In this document: positions 14,936 to 23,975 of the stretch, piece by piece
Layout of the letters: every line of letters starts with the position of its first letter
How positions within the stretch are numbered: position 1 is the first letter of the stretch
NCBI GenBank assembly: GCA_020249925.1
Contig: JADCER010000005.1
Coordinates: forward strand, 434,001-498,000
Reading direction: 5' to 3'
DNA: 64,000 nucleotides
From: Roseomonas sp.
GTDB taxonomy: Bacteria; Pseudomonadota; Alphaproteobacteria; Acetobacterales; Acetobacteraceae
Translations under genes and position numbers: made by a program
The notes under the pieces: model-generated
Told to the model about the DNA's origin: nothing
Databases searched by the model: none
Seen by the model: only the letters and a program-made list of their open reading frames with translations

Positions 14936-15702
14936 TGCGCCGCGCCGCCTTTGCCCTGCTATTCGCCATGGCGGCGCTGGGCTGTGCGGAACAGCCACTG
15001 CCGCCTGAAGCGCAACCGGTGACGCAAGCGCCTGTTCCGGATGTGCAGATAACCCAGCTCTACCCGAATGACCTGCCCGGACCGCCCGGACCCGGTGGCG
15101 TCGCGATAGCCCCTGCCCAGCCATCCGAAAGAACCCAAGCGGTGGCGGCACGCCTGCCCCTGCGCGTTGGGCCCTGGGTGCGCGCTGTCGGCCCGCCGGA
15201 TGAGGGGGCGATTGCGCGCAATGGCCTCAGCCAGATGTATGTCCGCTATACCCTACCCGGCCATGGAAGCTGGGCGACGGTGGCGGTGAATGATCACGGG
15301 ATGGAAGTGCCAGATGGCTTTGCCTCGGCCGCGGTAGCGGCGGGCTTCAATGCCAGCAAGGCCAGCGTCCGCGCCAATGCGCCCGGCGATGTGGCGCGCA
15401 TGCGCCTGGTGTGGATTCCCGATGCGCCTTCGCAGCGCTGCGTGACGGGGCGGGTTGTTCTGCAGGGTCAGGGCACGCTGCATGTGGCGTGCTCCACCGG
15501 CGTTGCCGGCCAGGAATTGCGCGTGCGCGCGACCGCAGCCTTTCGCCCCGGGGATTCGGGGCGGTTGTTTGAATTGGAAGGCGAAGTGGCGCGGCTGATC
15601 GCGGAAGTCACGCGCGCCGCTGCCGGGCTTCAGCCAAACCCAGGCGTGCGCTCAGACGGGCGCGTTTTCATTCCAAGGTTTGGCGCGGAAGCGGCGCTGT
15701 AG
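14935..15702 (+). CDS. Predicted lipoprotein, hypothetical
   Basis: This 255-residue protein has a signal sequence ending in a lipobox (AALGC, Cys at about residue 17). A proline-rich linker follows (about 20-62) and then a globular part without recognised motifs. Two cysteines (SQRC, HVAC) lie about 15 residues apart in the second half and could pair. The start overlaps the coq7 stop, so it is the third gene of the dsbB-coq7 unit. The location is probably membrane-anchored in the periplasm; the function is unknown. Confidence 0.75.
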   Translation: MRRAAFALLFAMAALGCAEQPLPPEAQPVTQAPVPDVQITQLYPNDLPGPPGPGGVAIAPAQPSERTQAVAARLPLRVGPWVRAVGPPDEGAIARNGLSQMYVRYTLPGHGSWATVAVNDHGMEVPDGFASAAVAAGFNASKASVRANAPGDVARMRLVWIPDAPSQRCVTGRVVLQGQGTLHVACSTGVAGQELRVRATAAFRPGDSGRLFELEGEVARLIAEVTRAAAGLQPNPGVRSDGRVFIPRFGAEAAL

Positions 15703-15710
15703 CGCGGGCG

Positions 15711-16346
15711 TCAATTGCCCCGCTGCATCAGCGCCGCCACATCGCGGTCCCGCATATCTTCGCTATTGCCAAGGCCTTCCACCACACCATGCCGGTCCTG
15801 TTCCGGCCGGTTCTGGCTGAGCTTGCGCTTGCCGATCAGGGTTTCGATTTCCAGGCGTAGCCCGACGATACCCTTGAGCTGTGAGGCAATGAAATCCCCC
15901 GGCGCATCATCCACCGCCCAAGGCGTGGCGCGCGGCGCTTCGTGGTGATTGGTCAGCCGATCCACCAGCGCATGGAGCCGCGTGGCATCCTCAAACACCT
16001 CAACCGCGCCGATGGCATGCACGGCCACGTAATTCCACGTCGGCACGACCTTCCCGTGCTCCTTTTTGGAGGCATAAAAGGATGGCGAGACATAAGCCTC
16101 TGGCCCCATGAAAATCGCCCGCGCGCGGCCAGCGCTGGCAAGCGCGCGCCAATGTGGATTGGCCTTGGCGAGATGGCCATAAAGCGTGCCATGCGGCCCT
16201 TCATCGGCGGCGAATTGCAGCGGCAAATGGGTTGCTTCCGGCACACCATCCGCGCCCGCGCTGACCAGAATGGCGAGCCGCGCCTCACGCAAAATGGCGT
16301 GCAGGATTTCCGGGCGGTCTTCACGGAACAAGGGCGGGTTATACAT
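15711..16346 (-). CDS. FMN-binding negative transcriptional regulator-like protein (PaiB family)
   Basis: This 211-residue split-barrel flavin-binding-type protein starts MYNPPLFREDRP, the usual PaiB opening. It has HLPLQFAADEGPHGTLYGHLAKANP, then FMGPEAYVSPSFYASKKEHGKVVPTWNYVAVHAIG. Bacillus PaiB represses sporulation and protease genes; many homologues have no known role. The ATG at 16346 has GGAG 9 bases upstream and fits the family start better than an upstream TTG. It converges with the lipoprotein gene and diverges from the amidase gene. Confidence 0.87.
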   Translation of the reverse strand: MYNPPLFREDRPEILHAILREARLAILVSAGADGVPEATHLPLQFAADEGPHGTLYGHLAKANPHWRALASAGRARAIFMGPEAYVSPSFYASKKEHGKVVPTWNYVAVHAIGAVEVFEDATRLHALVDRLTNHHEAPRATPWAVDDAPGDFIASQLKGIVGLRLEIETLIGKRKLSQNRPEQDRHGVVEGLGNSEDMRDRDVAALMQRGN

Positions 16347-16405
16347 GCGGGTCTTCTCCAAACCTGGATTGCTGTTAGCCTGTCCTGGTTTTGGGGAAAA
16401 GTCGT

Positions 16406-17866
16406 ATGTCAGATGAATTGATCCGCCTGAGTGCCACGGAAGCCGCCGCCAGGCTGAAAGCGGGCGATATCACGCCGCTTGACCTGATTGACGCGGCCGA
16501 GGCGCGCATTGCCGCGGTGGATGGTGCGGTGAATGCGCTGCCAACGCTTTGCCTTGACCGTGCGCGCGACCATGCCCGTGCGCTGATGGCCGGCAAACGC
16601 CGAGAAGCGGAAGGTGAAGCCGGCTGGCTTGGCGGCATCCCCGTTGCCATCAAGGATCTGGCGGAAGTGGCTGGCGTGCGCACCACCTATGGCAGCCCGA
16701 TCTTTGCCGATTACGTGCCACGCGAAAGCCACCCCTTGGTGGAACGCATCGAACGCAAGGGCGGCATTGTCATTGCCAAATCCAATACCCCGGAATTCGG
16801 CGCCGGCGGTTCCACCTTTAATGAGGTGTTTGGCCGCACGCGCAATCCTTGGAATACATCGCTCACCTGCGGCGGTTCCACCGGGGGCGGCGCGGTTGCG
16901 CTGGCGACAGGGCAGGTATGGTTGGCGCATGGGTCTGATCATGGCGGGTCTTTGCGTCGCCCCGCCACCTATTGTTCGGTGGTGGGGCTCAGGCCGTCAC
17001 CGGGGCGCGTGAGCCGGGGGACGGCGGATGATCTCTATTCGCCGTTATCAGTACAAGGACCGATGGCGCGCAATATCCCCGATCTGGCGCTGTTTTTGGA
17101 CAGCATGGCGGGCTGGGATTTGGCCGATCCGCTGACCTGGGAAGCGCCCGCGCGCCCCTATGCGGCAGCGATTGCGGCGGCCGAGGCCGAGGCCCCGAAG
17201 CGCATCGCCTTCACCGCACGCTTCGGCGGTGCGCTTGCGATGGACCGTGAGACTGAGGAAATTTGCGCGCGCGAAGTGCGCCGCCTTGAAGCGCTGGGCG
17301 CCGTAGTGGAAGACGCCCATCCCGAGATAGGCGATTTGAATGAGGCGTTTCTGGTGCTGCGCAGCCAGCATTTTGTGGTGGACCGCGAAAAAATGCTGAA
17401 GGAGCATCGGGACAAGATCAAGCCGGACATCATCTGGCAGACCGAACGCGGCTTGCAGGAAACCGCATCGCGGCTTGCTTGGGCGGAACATGAACGCCGG
17501 CGCTTCTTCATCAGCATGCGTGATCTGTTCAAGCGTTATGATGTGCTGATCACGCCGGGCGCCGCCACACCCGCCTTTGATGTCATGCTGCGCGCGCCGG
17601 AGAGCATCGGCGGCAAGAAGCTGGAAAACTACATGGGCGGGTCTTTGATCAATGCCTTCGCCACGCTGGCGGGCTGCCCCGCTGTCGCGGTGCCTTGCGG
17701 CTTTGATCAATATGGCCGGCCCGTTGGGCTGCATATTGTGGCCCCCCCGCGGCAGGATGCGCGCGCCTTGCAGGTGGCGGCGCTGTTTGAAAAAATGACT
17801 GGCCTCGACAAGCTTTTGCCCATCACGCCGCGGCCTGGAACCGTGCCGCCTTCGGAAAGCGCTTGA
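16406..17866 (+). CDS. Amidase-signature family hydrolase
   Basis: This 486-residue protein has the Ser-cisSer-Lys catalytic triad of the amidase signature family. The residues are K83 (VAIKDLAEVAG), S158 in the glycine/serine-rich GGSTGGG and S182 in HGGSLRRPA. Its length matches single-domain amidases such as those acting on aryl or aliphatic amides. There is no GatB or GatC partner nearby, so a tRNA-dependent role is unlikely. The ATG at 16406 follows a GGGGA ribosome site; an in-frame TTG 15 bases earlier is less likely. The substrate is unknown. Confidence 0.88.
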   Translation: MSDELIRLSATEAAARLKAGDITPLDLIDAAEARIAAVDGAVNALPTLCLDRARDHARALMAGKRREAEGEAGWLGGIPVAIKDLAEVAGVRTTYGSPIFADYVPRESHPLVERIERKGGIVIAKSNTPEFGAGGSTFNEVFGRTRNPWNTSLTCGGSTGGGAVALATGQVWLAHGSDHGGSLRRPATYCSVVGLRPSPGRVSRGTADDLYSPLSVQGPMARNIPDLALFLDSMAGWDLADPLTWEAPARPYAAAIAAAEAEAPKRIAFTARFGGALAMDRETEEICAREVRRLEALGAVVEDAHPEIGDLNEAFLVLRSQHFVVDREKMLKEHRDKIKPDIIWQTERGLQETASRLAWAEHERRRFFISMRDLFKRYDVLITPGAATPAFDVMLRAPESIGGKKLENYMGGSLINAFATLAGCPAVAVPCGFDQYGRPVGLHIVAPPRQDARALQVAALFEKMTGLDKLLPITPRPGTVPPSESA

Positions 17867-17900
17867 AGAAGCATCACGATGCAGTGCCGTACGGGATGAG

Positions 17901-19505
17901 TCACTCCTGATCTGGGGCTGTTACGCCTTCTCCGATCAGCGCCAGCACAGCCTCCAGCCGATCCGCTTCTTCCGCCGGCTTGTCGCGCCTGATGCGCGCA
18001 ATGCGGGGAAAGCGCAGCGCCACACCTGATTTATGCCGGCTGCTGCGCTGCGCCGCGTCAAAGGCCACTTCCAGCACCAATTCCTTTTCCACTTCCCGCA
18101 CTGGGCCGAAGCGATCCACTGTGTGGTTCCTGATCCAGCGATCAAGCCAGGCCAATTCCTCATCCGTATAGCCGGAATAGGCCTTGCCGATCGGCACCAA
18201 TTCGCCGTCTTCGCGCCAGACGCCGAAAGTGTAATCCGAATAGAAGCTGCTGCGCTTGCCATGGCCGCGCTGCGCATACATCAGCACCGTATCAAGCGTG
18301 AGCGGCGCGCGTTTCCATTTCCACCACTGCCCCTTCACGCGCCCAGGCAAATAGGGGCCATCGGCCCGCTTCAGCATCAGGCCCTCAATCGCCGCATCCC
18401 GCGCGCCATCGCGTAAGCCTTGCAAATCGCTGATCTGGTTGAAGGCGATCATATCGGAAAGATCCATGCGCTGCGGTTGCTGGCGCTGATGCCAGGCTTC
18501 CAGCCGCGCACGCCGCGCCGCGAACGGCAGGGGGCGCAAATCCTCAGTCCCGTCAAACAACATATCGTAAAGCCTGATCGCCACCGGGTAATCGCGCTGC
18601 ATTTTGGCGGTGACACTTTTGCGGTTCAGCCTTTGCTGCAAATCGGCGAAAGGTGCCACTTCGCCATCCCGCAGCACCAGCAATTCGCCATCCAAAACGG
18701 CGTGGAAATCCAAGCCTGCAATGATTTCCGGAAAGCTGGCGGAGATATCCTCGGCCCCGCGGCTCCAGAGTCTTGCACCACCCGGCCCCGAAGTGACTTG
18801 CACGCGAATGCCATCCCATTTCCATTCCGCGCAATAGGCAGCCGGTTCAAGTGCGGCGAGATCAGCGTCTTCCAAGGGATGCGCCAGCATCAGGGGCCGG
18901 AAGATGGGCGCAGCCTGAGGGTCAGGCTGCGGCGCGCGGCCTTCCAGCCAGGCGAAGAGCGTTTCATAGGGCGCGGGGATGGCGTGCCAGGCTTCCTCAA
19001 TCGCCTCCACCGAAGTGCCGGACCATTCGGCGAGTGCCACGCGCGCCAGCCGCGCTGAGACCCCAACGCGCAGCCCGCCCGTCAGCAGCTTGATCAGCGC
19101 GAGCCGCCCGCTGGCATCGAGTGTATCGAGCCAGCCCGCGATCAGCGCCGGCACCTCAGACTTTGGCGCGGTTTCCAGCGCGCCGATGATATCGGAAAGC
19201 GCGGGCGGCGGCGCATTCACGCCAGCGCGCTTCGGCCAGATCAGCGCAATGGTTTCGGCAAGATCACCAACATAATCATAGGAAAGCCGGAACAGCTCGG
19301 GGTCCACCCGCGCCATGGTGATCTCTCGCAGCATCGCCGGTTTGGCGGTGGCGAGCTTGAGGCTTTCGGTAATTGCGGCAAGGCCAAGGCCCCGTTCCGG
19401 GTCTGGCTGCCCGGCAAACCATTGGCCAAGCAGCGCCAGCTTGGCGTTGCGGCCGGGCGAAAAGACCAGCCTTTCCAGCAATTCAGCGAAGGCGGGTAGG
19501 CTCAT
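17901..19505 (-). CDS. ATP-dependent DNA ligase, ligase-associated repair type
   Basis: This 534-residue ligase has an N-terminal helical DNA-binding domain, then the nucleotidyltransferase domain with the lysine that is adenylated, K229 (EWKWDGIRVQ). It also has VLDGELLV, EGLMLKR and KWKR motifs and a C-terminal OB-fold. It seals DNA nicks using ATP. This subfamily is usually encoded next to an MBL exonuclease, an Lhr-type helicase and a PdeM phosphoesterase, and all three lie within 5 kb here. It is separated from the exonuclease gene by an opposite-strand gene, which is unusual. Confidence 0.92.
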   Translation of the reverse strand: MSLPAFAELLERLVFSPGRNAKLALLGQWFAGQPDPERGLGLAAITESLKLATAKPAMLREITMARVDPELFRLSYDYVGDLAETIALIWPKRAGVNAPPPALSDIIGALETAPKSEVPALIAGWLDTLDASGRLALIKLLTGGLRVGVSARLARVALAEWSGTSVEAIEEAWHAIPAPYETLFAWLEGRAPQPDPQAAPIFRPLMLAHPLEDADLAALEPAAYCAEWKWDGIRVQVTSGPGGARLWSRGAEDISASFPEIIAGLDFHAVLDGELLVLRDGEVAPFADLQQRLNRKSVTAKMQRDYPVAIRLYDMLFDGTEDLRPLPFAARRARLEAWHQRQQPQRMDLSDMIAFNQISDLQGLRDGARDAAIEGLMLKRADGPYLPGRVKGQWWKWKRAPLTLDTVLMYAQRGHGKRSSFYSDYTFGVWREDGELVPIGKAYSGYTDEELAWLDRWIRNHTVDRFGPVREVEKELVLEVAFDAAQRSSRHKSGVALRFPRIARIRRDKPAEEADRLEAVLALIGEGVTAPDQE

Positions 19506-19564
19506 GGTGCTGCCCGGCGCAAGCCTATCTTGCGCAATTCGGTTGCAGAGCTGATTCTGGCCAC

Positions 19565-20335
19565 ATGATCGAAGCGCAGCAACCGATGGATGCCGGCCAA
19601 GCCCCTGCGGGGCCGCTGTTCAGCATTTGCACGCTGGTCACGCGCCATGCGGAATATGCGGCCATGCTGGAAAGTTTTTCGGCGCGCGGCTTCACGCCCG
19701 ACAAGGCCGAATTCCTGTACCTGGACAATAGCAAGGGCCATCAATGGGACGCTTTTCAGGGCATCAGGCGTTTCTTGAGCCTGGCACGCGGCACATATGT
19801 AATCCTCTGCCATCAGGATATCCGGCTTCTGGCGGATGATATCGAAACGCTCTGCGCCCGCCTTGCGGCGCTTGATGCGCTGGATGCGGATTGGGCGCTG
19901 GCCGGCAATGCCGGGGCCATGGCAGATGGCAGCCTTGCGATCCGCATTTCCGATCCGCATGGCGAAGACCAGCGCCGCGGCGCCTTTCCCGCGCGCGTGG
20001 TCAGCCTGGATGAGAATTTCATCATCATCCGCCGCGATGCGTTGGTGAGTGTCTCTGCCGGGCTTTCCGGCTTTCACCTTTACGGCACCGATATGTGCCT
20101 GCAAGCGCGTTGCGCCGGGCGCAGCGCCTGGGTGATTGATTTCCACCTGCGGCATTTGAGTGCGGGGAAGGTTGACGCCAGCTTCCATCAGGCGCAGCAG
20201 CGACTTGAAGCGCATTACGACAAGCTCCTCACCCTGCCCTGGCATATTCGCACCACCTGCACAAAAATGATCCTGGGCGGCGGCGGATTGCGCCGATGGC
20301 TCGCACGCCGAAAGTTAGCGCGGCGTCTGAAATGA
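19565..20335 (+). CDS. GT2-like glycosyltransferase family protein
   Basis: This 256-residue protein has a GT-A-like Rossmann start (FSICTLVTRHAEYAAMLESF), an EFLYLDNSKG strand and a CHQDIRLL motif that could be the metal/nucleotide-sugar DxD-like site. VVSLDENFIIIRRDAL and HLYGTDMCLQAR follow. These are features of glycosyltransferase family 2-like proteins with unknown acceptor. It reads opposite to its two neighbours, lying between the ligase and exonuclease genes that usually touch each other. The ATG at 19565 was chosen because upstream in-frame sequence overlaps the ligase gene antisense. Confidence 0.72.
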   Translation: MIEAQQPMDAGQAPAGPLFSICTLVTRHAEYAAMLESFSARGFTPDKAEFLYLDNSKGHQWDAFQGIRRFLSLARGTYVILCHQDIRLLADDIETLCARLAALDALDADWALAGNAGAMADGSLAIRISDPHGEDQRRGAFPARVVSLDENFIIIRRDALVSVSAGLSGFHLYGTDMCLQARCAGRSAWVIDFHLRHLSAGKVDASFHQAQQRLEAHYDKLLTLPWHIRTTCTKMILGGGGLRRWLARRKLARRLK

Positions 20336-20353
20336 TGGTGGACACATTGCGCG

Positions 20354-21391
20354 TCATGCCGCCACCTCCTCATCTTCCTCACCGCGCCCAATCAGGTTCA
20401 GCGCCCGCCCCCTGATGCCCTGCAATCCCAGCGCATGGATCAGCGCATCTTCGCGCCCATGGGTTACCCAAACCTCCTGCGCGCCGGTCTGCTCGCAAGT
20501 TGCCAGCAGCTCATCCCAATCGGCGTGATCGGAAATCACCAGCGGCAATTCCACACCGCCCTGGCGCGCGCGCTGGCGCACACCCATCCAGCCCGAGGCA
20601 TTGGCGACTACGGGCTCCGCAAGCCGCCTTGCCCAGCGATCGGCAATGGCGGAAGGTGGGGCCAGCACAATCGCGCCCTTCAGCGCATCCTTGCGCGCTA
20701 CCGTTGCTGGCAGCAGCGGGCCGAGCGCCACGCCCAATTCCTCATAGACCGCGCAAAGCCCCTGATGCGCGCCATGCAAATGGATCGGGCGATCATAGCC
20801 CGCTTCGCGCAGCATGCGGATCAGGCGCTGGCATTTGCCAAGCGCGTAGCAGCCAATCACATGCGTGCGTTCGGGGAATAGCGCTGCCGAGCGCAATAGC
20901 CGCGCAATCTCCCCCATCGCATCCGGGTGACGGAATACCGGCAGCGCAAATGTCGCTTCTGTGATGAAAACATCGCAGCGCTCAACTTCAAAAGCCGCGC
21001 AGCTTGGATCGGCGCGGCGCTTGTAATCGCCGGAAACCACCACGCGGCTGCCCTGCCATTCCAGCGCAATCTGCGCCGAGCCCAGCACATGCCCCGCCGG
21101 CCGCAGCCAAAGCTTCACGCCGTTGATGGTGATCGCCTCCCCATAGCGCAGCGCCTGTTGCGTGGCGCCGGCCCGGCCTTCGCCGAGCCGTGCGGTCATG
21201 ATCGCCAAAGTCTCCGGCGTTGCGAGCACCGCCGCATGGCCAGGGCGCGCATGGTCCGAATGGCCGTGGCTGATCACGGCGCGATCCACGGCGCGCAGCG
21301 GGTCAATGAAAAATCCACCCGGTTCGCAGAACAACCCGGCCGGGGTTACTTTCAGCCAGGTCTCGGGATGGGGGGCAGTCGTGAAGGCCAT
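20354..21391 (-). CDS. Ligase-associated DNA exonuclease (metallo-beta-lactamase fold)
   Basis: This 345-residue metallo-beta-lactamase/beta-CASP-type protein has the zinc motif SHGHSDH (H42, H44, D46, H47). Further motifs are SGDYKR, EATFALP and a C-terminal ISDHADWDEL. Members of this subfamily sit with ATP-dependent ligase and Lhr-type helicase and are thought to trim DNA ends during repair. The gene diverges from the helicase gene with a 49-base gap, so the two promoters overlap. Exonuclease activity is a family-level inference. Confidence 0.9.
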   Translation of the reverse strand: MAFTTAPHPETWLKVTPAGLFCEPGGFFIDPLRAVDRAVISHGHSDHARPGHAAVLATPETLAIMTARLGEGRAGATQQALRYGEAITINGVKLWLRPAGHVLGSAQIALEWQGSRVVVSGDYKRRADPSCAAFEVERCDVFITEATFALPVFRHPDAMGEIARLLRSAALFPERTHVIGCYALGKCQRLIRMLREAGYDRPIHLHGAHQGLCAVYEELGVALGPLLPATVARKDALKGAIVLAPPSAIADRWARRLAEPVVANASGWMGVRQRARQGGVELPLVISDHADWDELLATCEQTGAQEVWVTHGREDALIHALGLQGIRGRALNLIGRGEEDEEVAA

Positions 21392-21440
21392 GCGGTTCCG
21401 GTCTTGCGTCGGCGGCGGGTCGCGCCATAGATAGCGTTGA

Positions 21441-23975
21441 ATGCGAACATTACCAGAACCTTTTGCCGGCTGGTTTGCGGCGCGTGGCTGGCAGCCGCGC
21501 CCGCATCAGCTTGCCGTTCTGGATGCCGTTGCGGGCGGTGAGCACGCGCTGCTGGTGGCGCCAACCGGCGGCGGCAAGACACTGGCGGGCTTTCTACCGA
21601 CCTTGTTGGACCTGCAAACCACCCCGCGCGAGGGCTTGCACGCGCTGTATATCTCGCCCTTGAAAGCGCTTGCCGTGGATATCGCGCGCAATCTGATGGC
21701 GCCGATTGGCGATATGGCGCTGCCTATCCGCGTGGAAACACGCACCGGCGACACGCCGGCCAATCGCCGCGCGCGGCAACGCGTGGCACCGCCGCATATC
21801 CTGCTGACCACGCCGGAAAGCCTGACGCTGTTGCTGTCTCAACCAGAAGCCGCCGAGTTCTTCGCGGGCCTTGGCGGCATCATCATTGATGAAATCCATG
21901 CGCTGGCCGGCACCAAGCGCGGCGATCAATTGGCGCTGTGTCTGTCTCGCCTGGCTGTGCTGGCGCCAGGCGCCAGGCGCATCGGGCTTTCCGCGACCGT
22001 CGCCGTGCCGGATGCCTTGCGCGCCTGGTTGGCGCCGGATGCGCAAACGGGATCGGTGCGGCTGATCACGGCGGAAGGCGGCGCCGCGCCGGTCTTTGAT
22101 CTGCAATTGCCGGAAGGCCATTTGCCCTGGGGCGGGCATATGGGCCTGGCTTCCATGCCCGAGGTCTATCAGCGTATCGAAGCCGCGCGCGTCACAATCG
22201 TCTTCGTCAATACCCGCGCCCAGGCGGAACTTTGCTTCGCAGCTCTTTGGCGACTGAATGAAGCCGCACTGCCGATCGCGCTTCATCACGGTAGTCTTGA
22301 GATAGACCAGCGCCGCAAGGTGGAAGCGGCCATGGCGGCGGGCAAGCTGCGCGCGGTGGTCGCCACCGCGTCACTCGATCTCGGCATTGATTGGGGGGAT
22401 GTGGATCAGGTGATCCAGATCGGCGCGCCCAAAGGTGTCGCACGGCTATTGCAGCGCGTGGGCCGCGCCAATCACCGCATGGATGAACCATCACGCGCCG
22501 TGCTGGTGCCAGCCAATCGGTTTGAGGTGATTGAATGCGTCGCCGCCATGGAAGCCGCGGCGGCTGGCGAGTTGGATGGCGACCCTCCGCGCCCCGGCGG
22601 GCTTGATGTGCTCGCGCAACATGTGCTGGCCATGGCCTGCCACGCGCCGTTTCACCCGGATGAACTCTACGCCGAAGTAATCCGCGCCGCGCCCTATGCC
22701 GCCCTTACGCGGCGTGATTTTGATGATGTGGTGCGCTTTGTCGAAGATGGCGGCTATGCGCTGGCAGCTTATGAGCGTTTCCGCCGCCTGTTTCGCGATT
22801 CCGAAGGAAGGCTGCATATCCGTGATGCGCGTGTGGCGCGGCAATTTCGCCTGAATCTTGGTACCATCGTCGAAACCCCGATGATCAAGGTGCGGATGCG
22901 CGGTGGTGGCACCTTGGGTGAGGTGGAGGAATGGTTCGTCTCAACCCTCGCGGCCGGTGATTGCTTTCTGTTTGCGGGCCAGGTGGTGCGTTATGAACGG
23001 CTTGACCCTGCCGCGGTGATTGTCAGCCCCGGCGGTGGCGATGAACCGCGCGTGCCGGTTTATGCCGGCAGCCGCATGCCACTCACCACCTGGCTTGCCG
23101 CACGCGTGCGCGCGATTTTGCATGACCCGTCGCGCTGGGCGCATTTGCCCGCACCCGTGCAGGAATGGCTGAAGCTACAAACGCTGCGGAGTGAATTGCC
23201 GCCATCCGATGGGCTTTTGGTTGAAACCTTCCCGCGCGGCGGACGCTGGTTTCTGGTGGCCTATACTTTCGAAGGTCGCTTGGCGCATCAAACACTGGGG
23301 CTTTTGGTGACCAAGCGCATGGAGCGTCTCGGCATGGGGCCGCTTGGCTATGTCGGTACGGATTATGTGCTGGCGATCTGGTCCGCCTTCGAACCGACCG
23401 GCGTTGAACGACTATTCGCCGAAGACATATTGGGCGATGAGATGGAGGAATGGCTCGCGGAATCTTCCATGCTGCGGCGGAGTTTCCGCAATATCGCGAC
23501 CATTGCGGGCCTGCTTGAAAAACACCATCCGGGGGCCGAGAAATCCGGCCGGCAAATGACGATGAATGCGGATTTGATTTATGATGTGCTGCGCCGGCAT
23601 GAACCGGACCACATACTGCTCCGCGCCACGCGGGAAGAAGCCGCGCGGGGCCTCACGGATGTGGCGCGCATCGCCGCACTTCTTGCGCGCATTCAGGGGC
23701 GCATCACGCATCGCGCGCTTTCGCGTGTCTCGCCTCTGGCCGTTCCCGCTTTGATCGAAGAAGGCCGCGAATGGGTGGCGGGCGGTGCTGAGGATGCGCT
23801 GCTCGCGGAAGCCGCCGCCTTGGTCAGTGAAGCGACCGATGGCGCGGAGGAATTTGGCGAAACCCTCGCCGATGTGACCGATGGCATCATCACGCGCGGC
23901 GCCTCAGCACGGCCCAAACCGCGTGAGGCGCGGCGCTCGCGCTTTATGCGTTCCGCACCAAGGCGCGCGTCATGA
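21441..23975 (+). CDS. Ligase-associated DEXH-box helicase (Lhr-core type)
   Basis: This 844-residue superfamily 2 helicase has Walker A APTGGGKTLAG (about residues 38-48), a DEIH box in IIIDEIHALAGTKRGDQ, motif III SATVAVP, IVFVNTR and a motif VI QRVGRANHR. A long C-terminal winged-helix/core domain follows, typical of Lhr. It translocates on single-stranded DNA 3' to 5' and unwinds RNA:DNA or DNA duplexes in known homologues. The start codon overlaps a GAAC-N7-GAAC sequence. Its stop overlaps the next gene (ATGA), coupling it to PdeM. Confidence 0.93.
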   Translation: MRTLPEPFAGWFAARGWQPRPHQLAVLDAVAGGEHALLVAPTGGGKTLAGFLPTLLDLQTTPREGLHALYISPLKALAVDIARNLMAPIGDMALPIRVETRTGDTPANRRARQRVAPPHILLTTPESLTLLLSQPEAAEFFAGLGGIIIDEIHALAGTKRGDQLALCLSRLAVLAPGARRIGLSATVAVPDALRAWLAPDAQTGSVRLITAEGGAAPVFDLQLPEGHLPWGGHMGLASMPEVYQRIEAARVTIVFVNTRAQAELCFAALWRLNEAALPIALHHGSLEIDQRRKVEAAMAAGKLRAVVATASLDLGIDWGDVDQVIQIGAPKGVARLLQRVGRANHRMDEPSRAVLVPANRFEVIECVAAMEAAAAGELDGDPPRPGGLDVLAQHVLAMACHAPFHPDELYAEVIRAAPYAALTRRDFDDVVRFVEDGGYALAAYERFRRLFRDSEGRLHIRDARVARQFRLNLGTIVETPMIKVRMRGGGTLGEVEEWFVSTLAAGDCFLFAGQVVRYERLDPAAVIVSPGGGDEPRVPVYAGSRMPLTTWLAARVRAILHDPSRWAHLPAPVQEWLKLQTLRSELPPSDGLLVETFPRGGRWFLVAYTFEGRLAHQTLGLLVTKRMERLGMGPLGYVGTDYVLAIWSAFEPTGVERLFAEDILGDEMEEWLAESSMLRRSFRNIATIAGLLEKHHPGAEKSGRQMTMNADLIYDVLRRHEPDHILLRATREEAARGLTDVARIAALLARIQGRITHRALSRVSPLAVPALIEEGREWVAGGAEDALLAEAAALVSEATDGAEEFGETLADVTDGIITRGASARPKPREARRSRFMRSAPRRAS
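21445..21459 (+). promoter_or_regulatory. Possible LexA (SOS) box GAAC-N7-GAAC
   Basis: GAAC (21445-21448) and GAAC (21456-21459) are 7 bases apart, the direct-repeat operator of alphaproteobacterial LexA. It overlaps codons 2-7 of the helicase gene and lies 54 bases from the divergent exonuclease start. A match of this kind is expected about once or twice per 64 kb by chance, so position is the main support. Confidence 0.35.
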
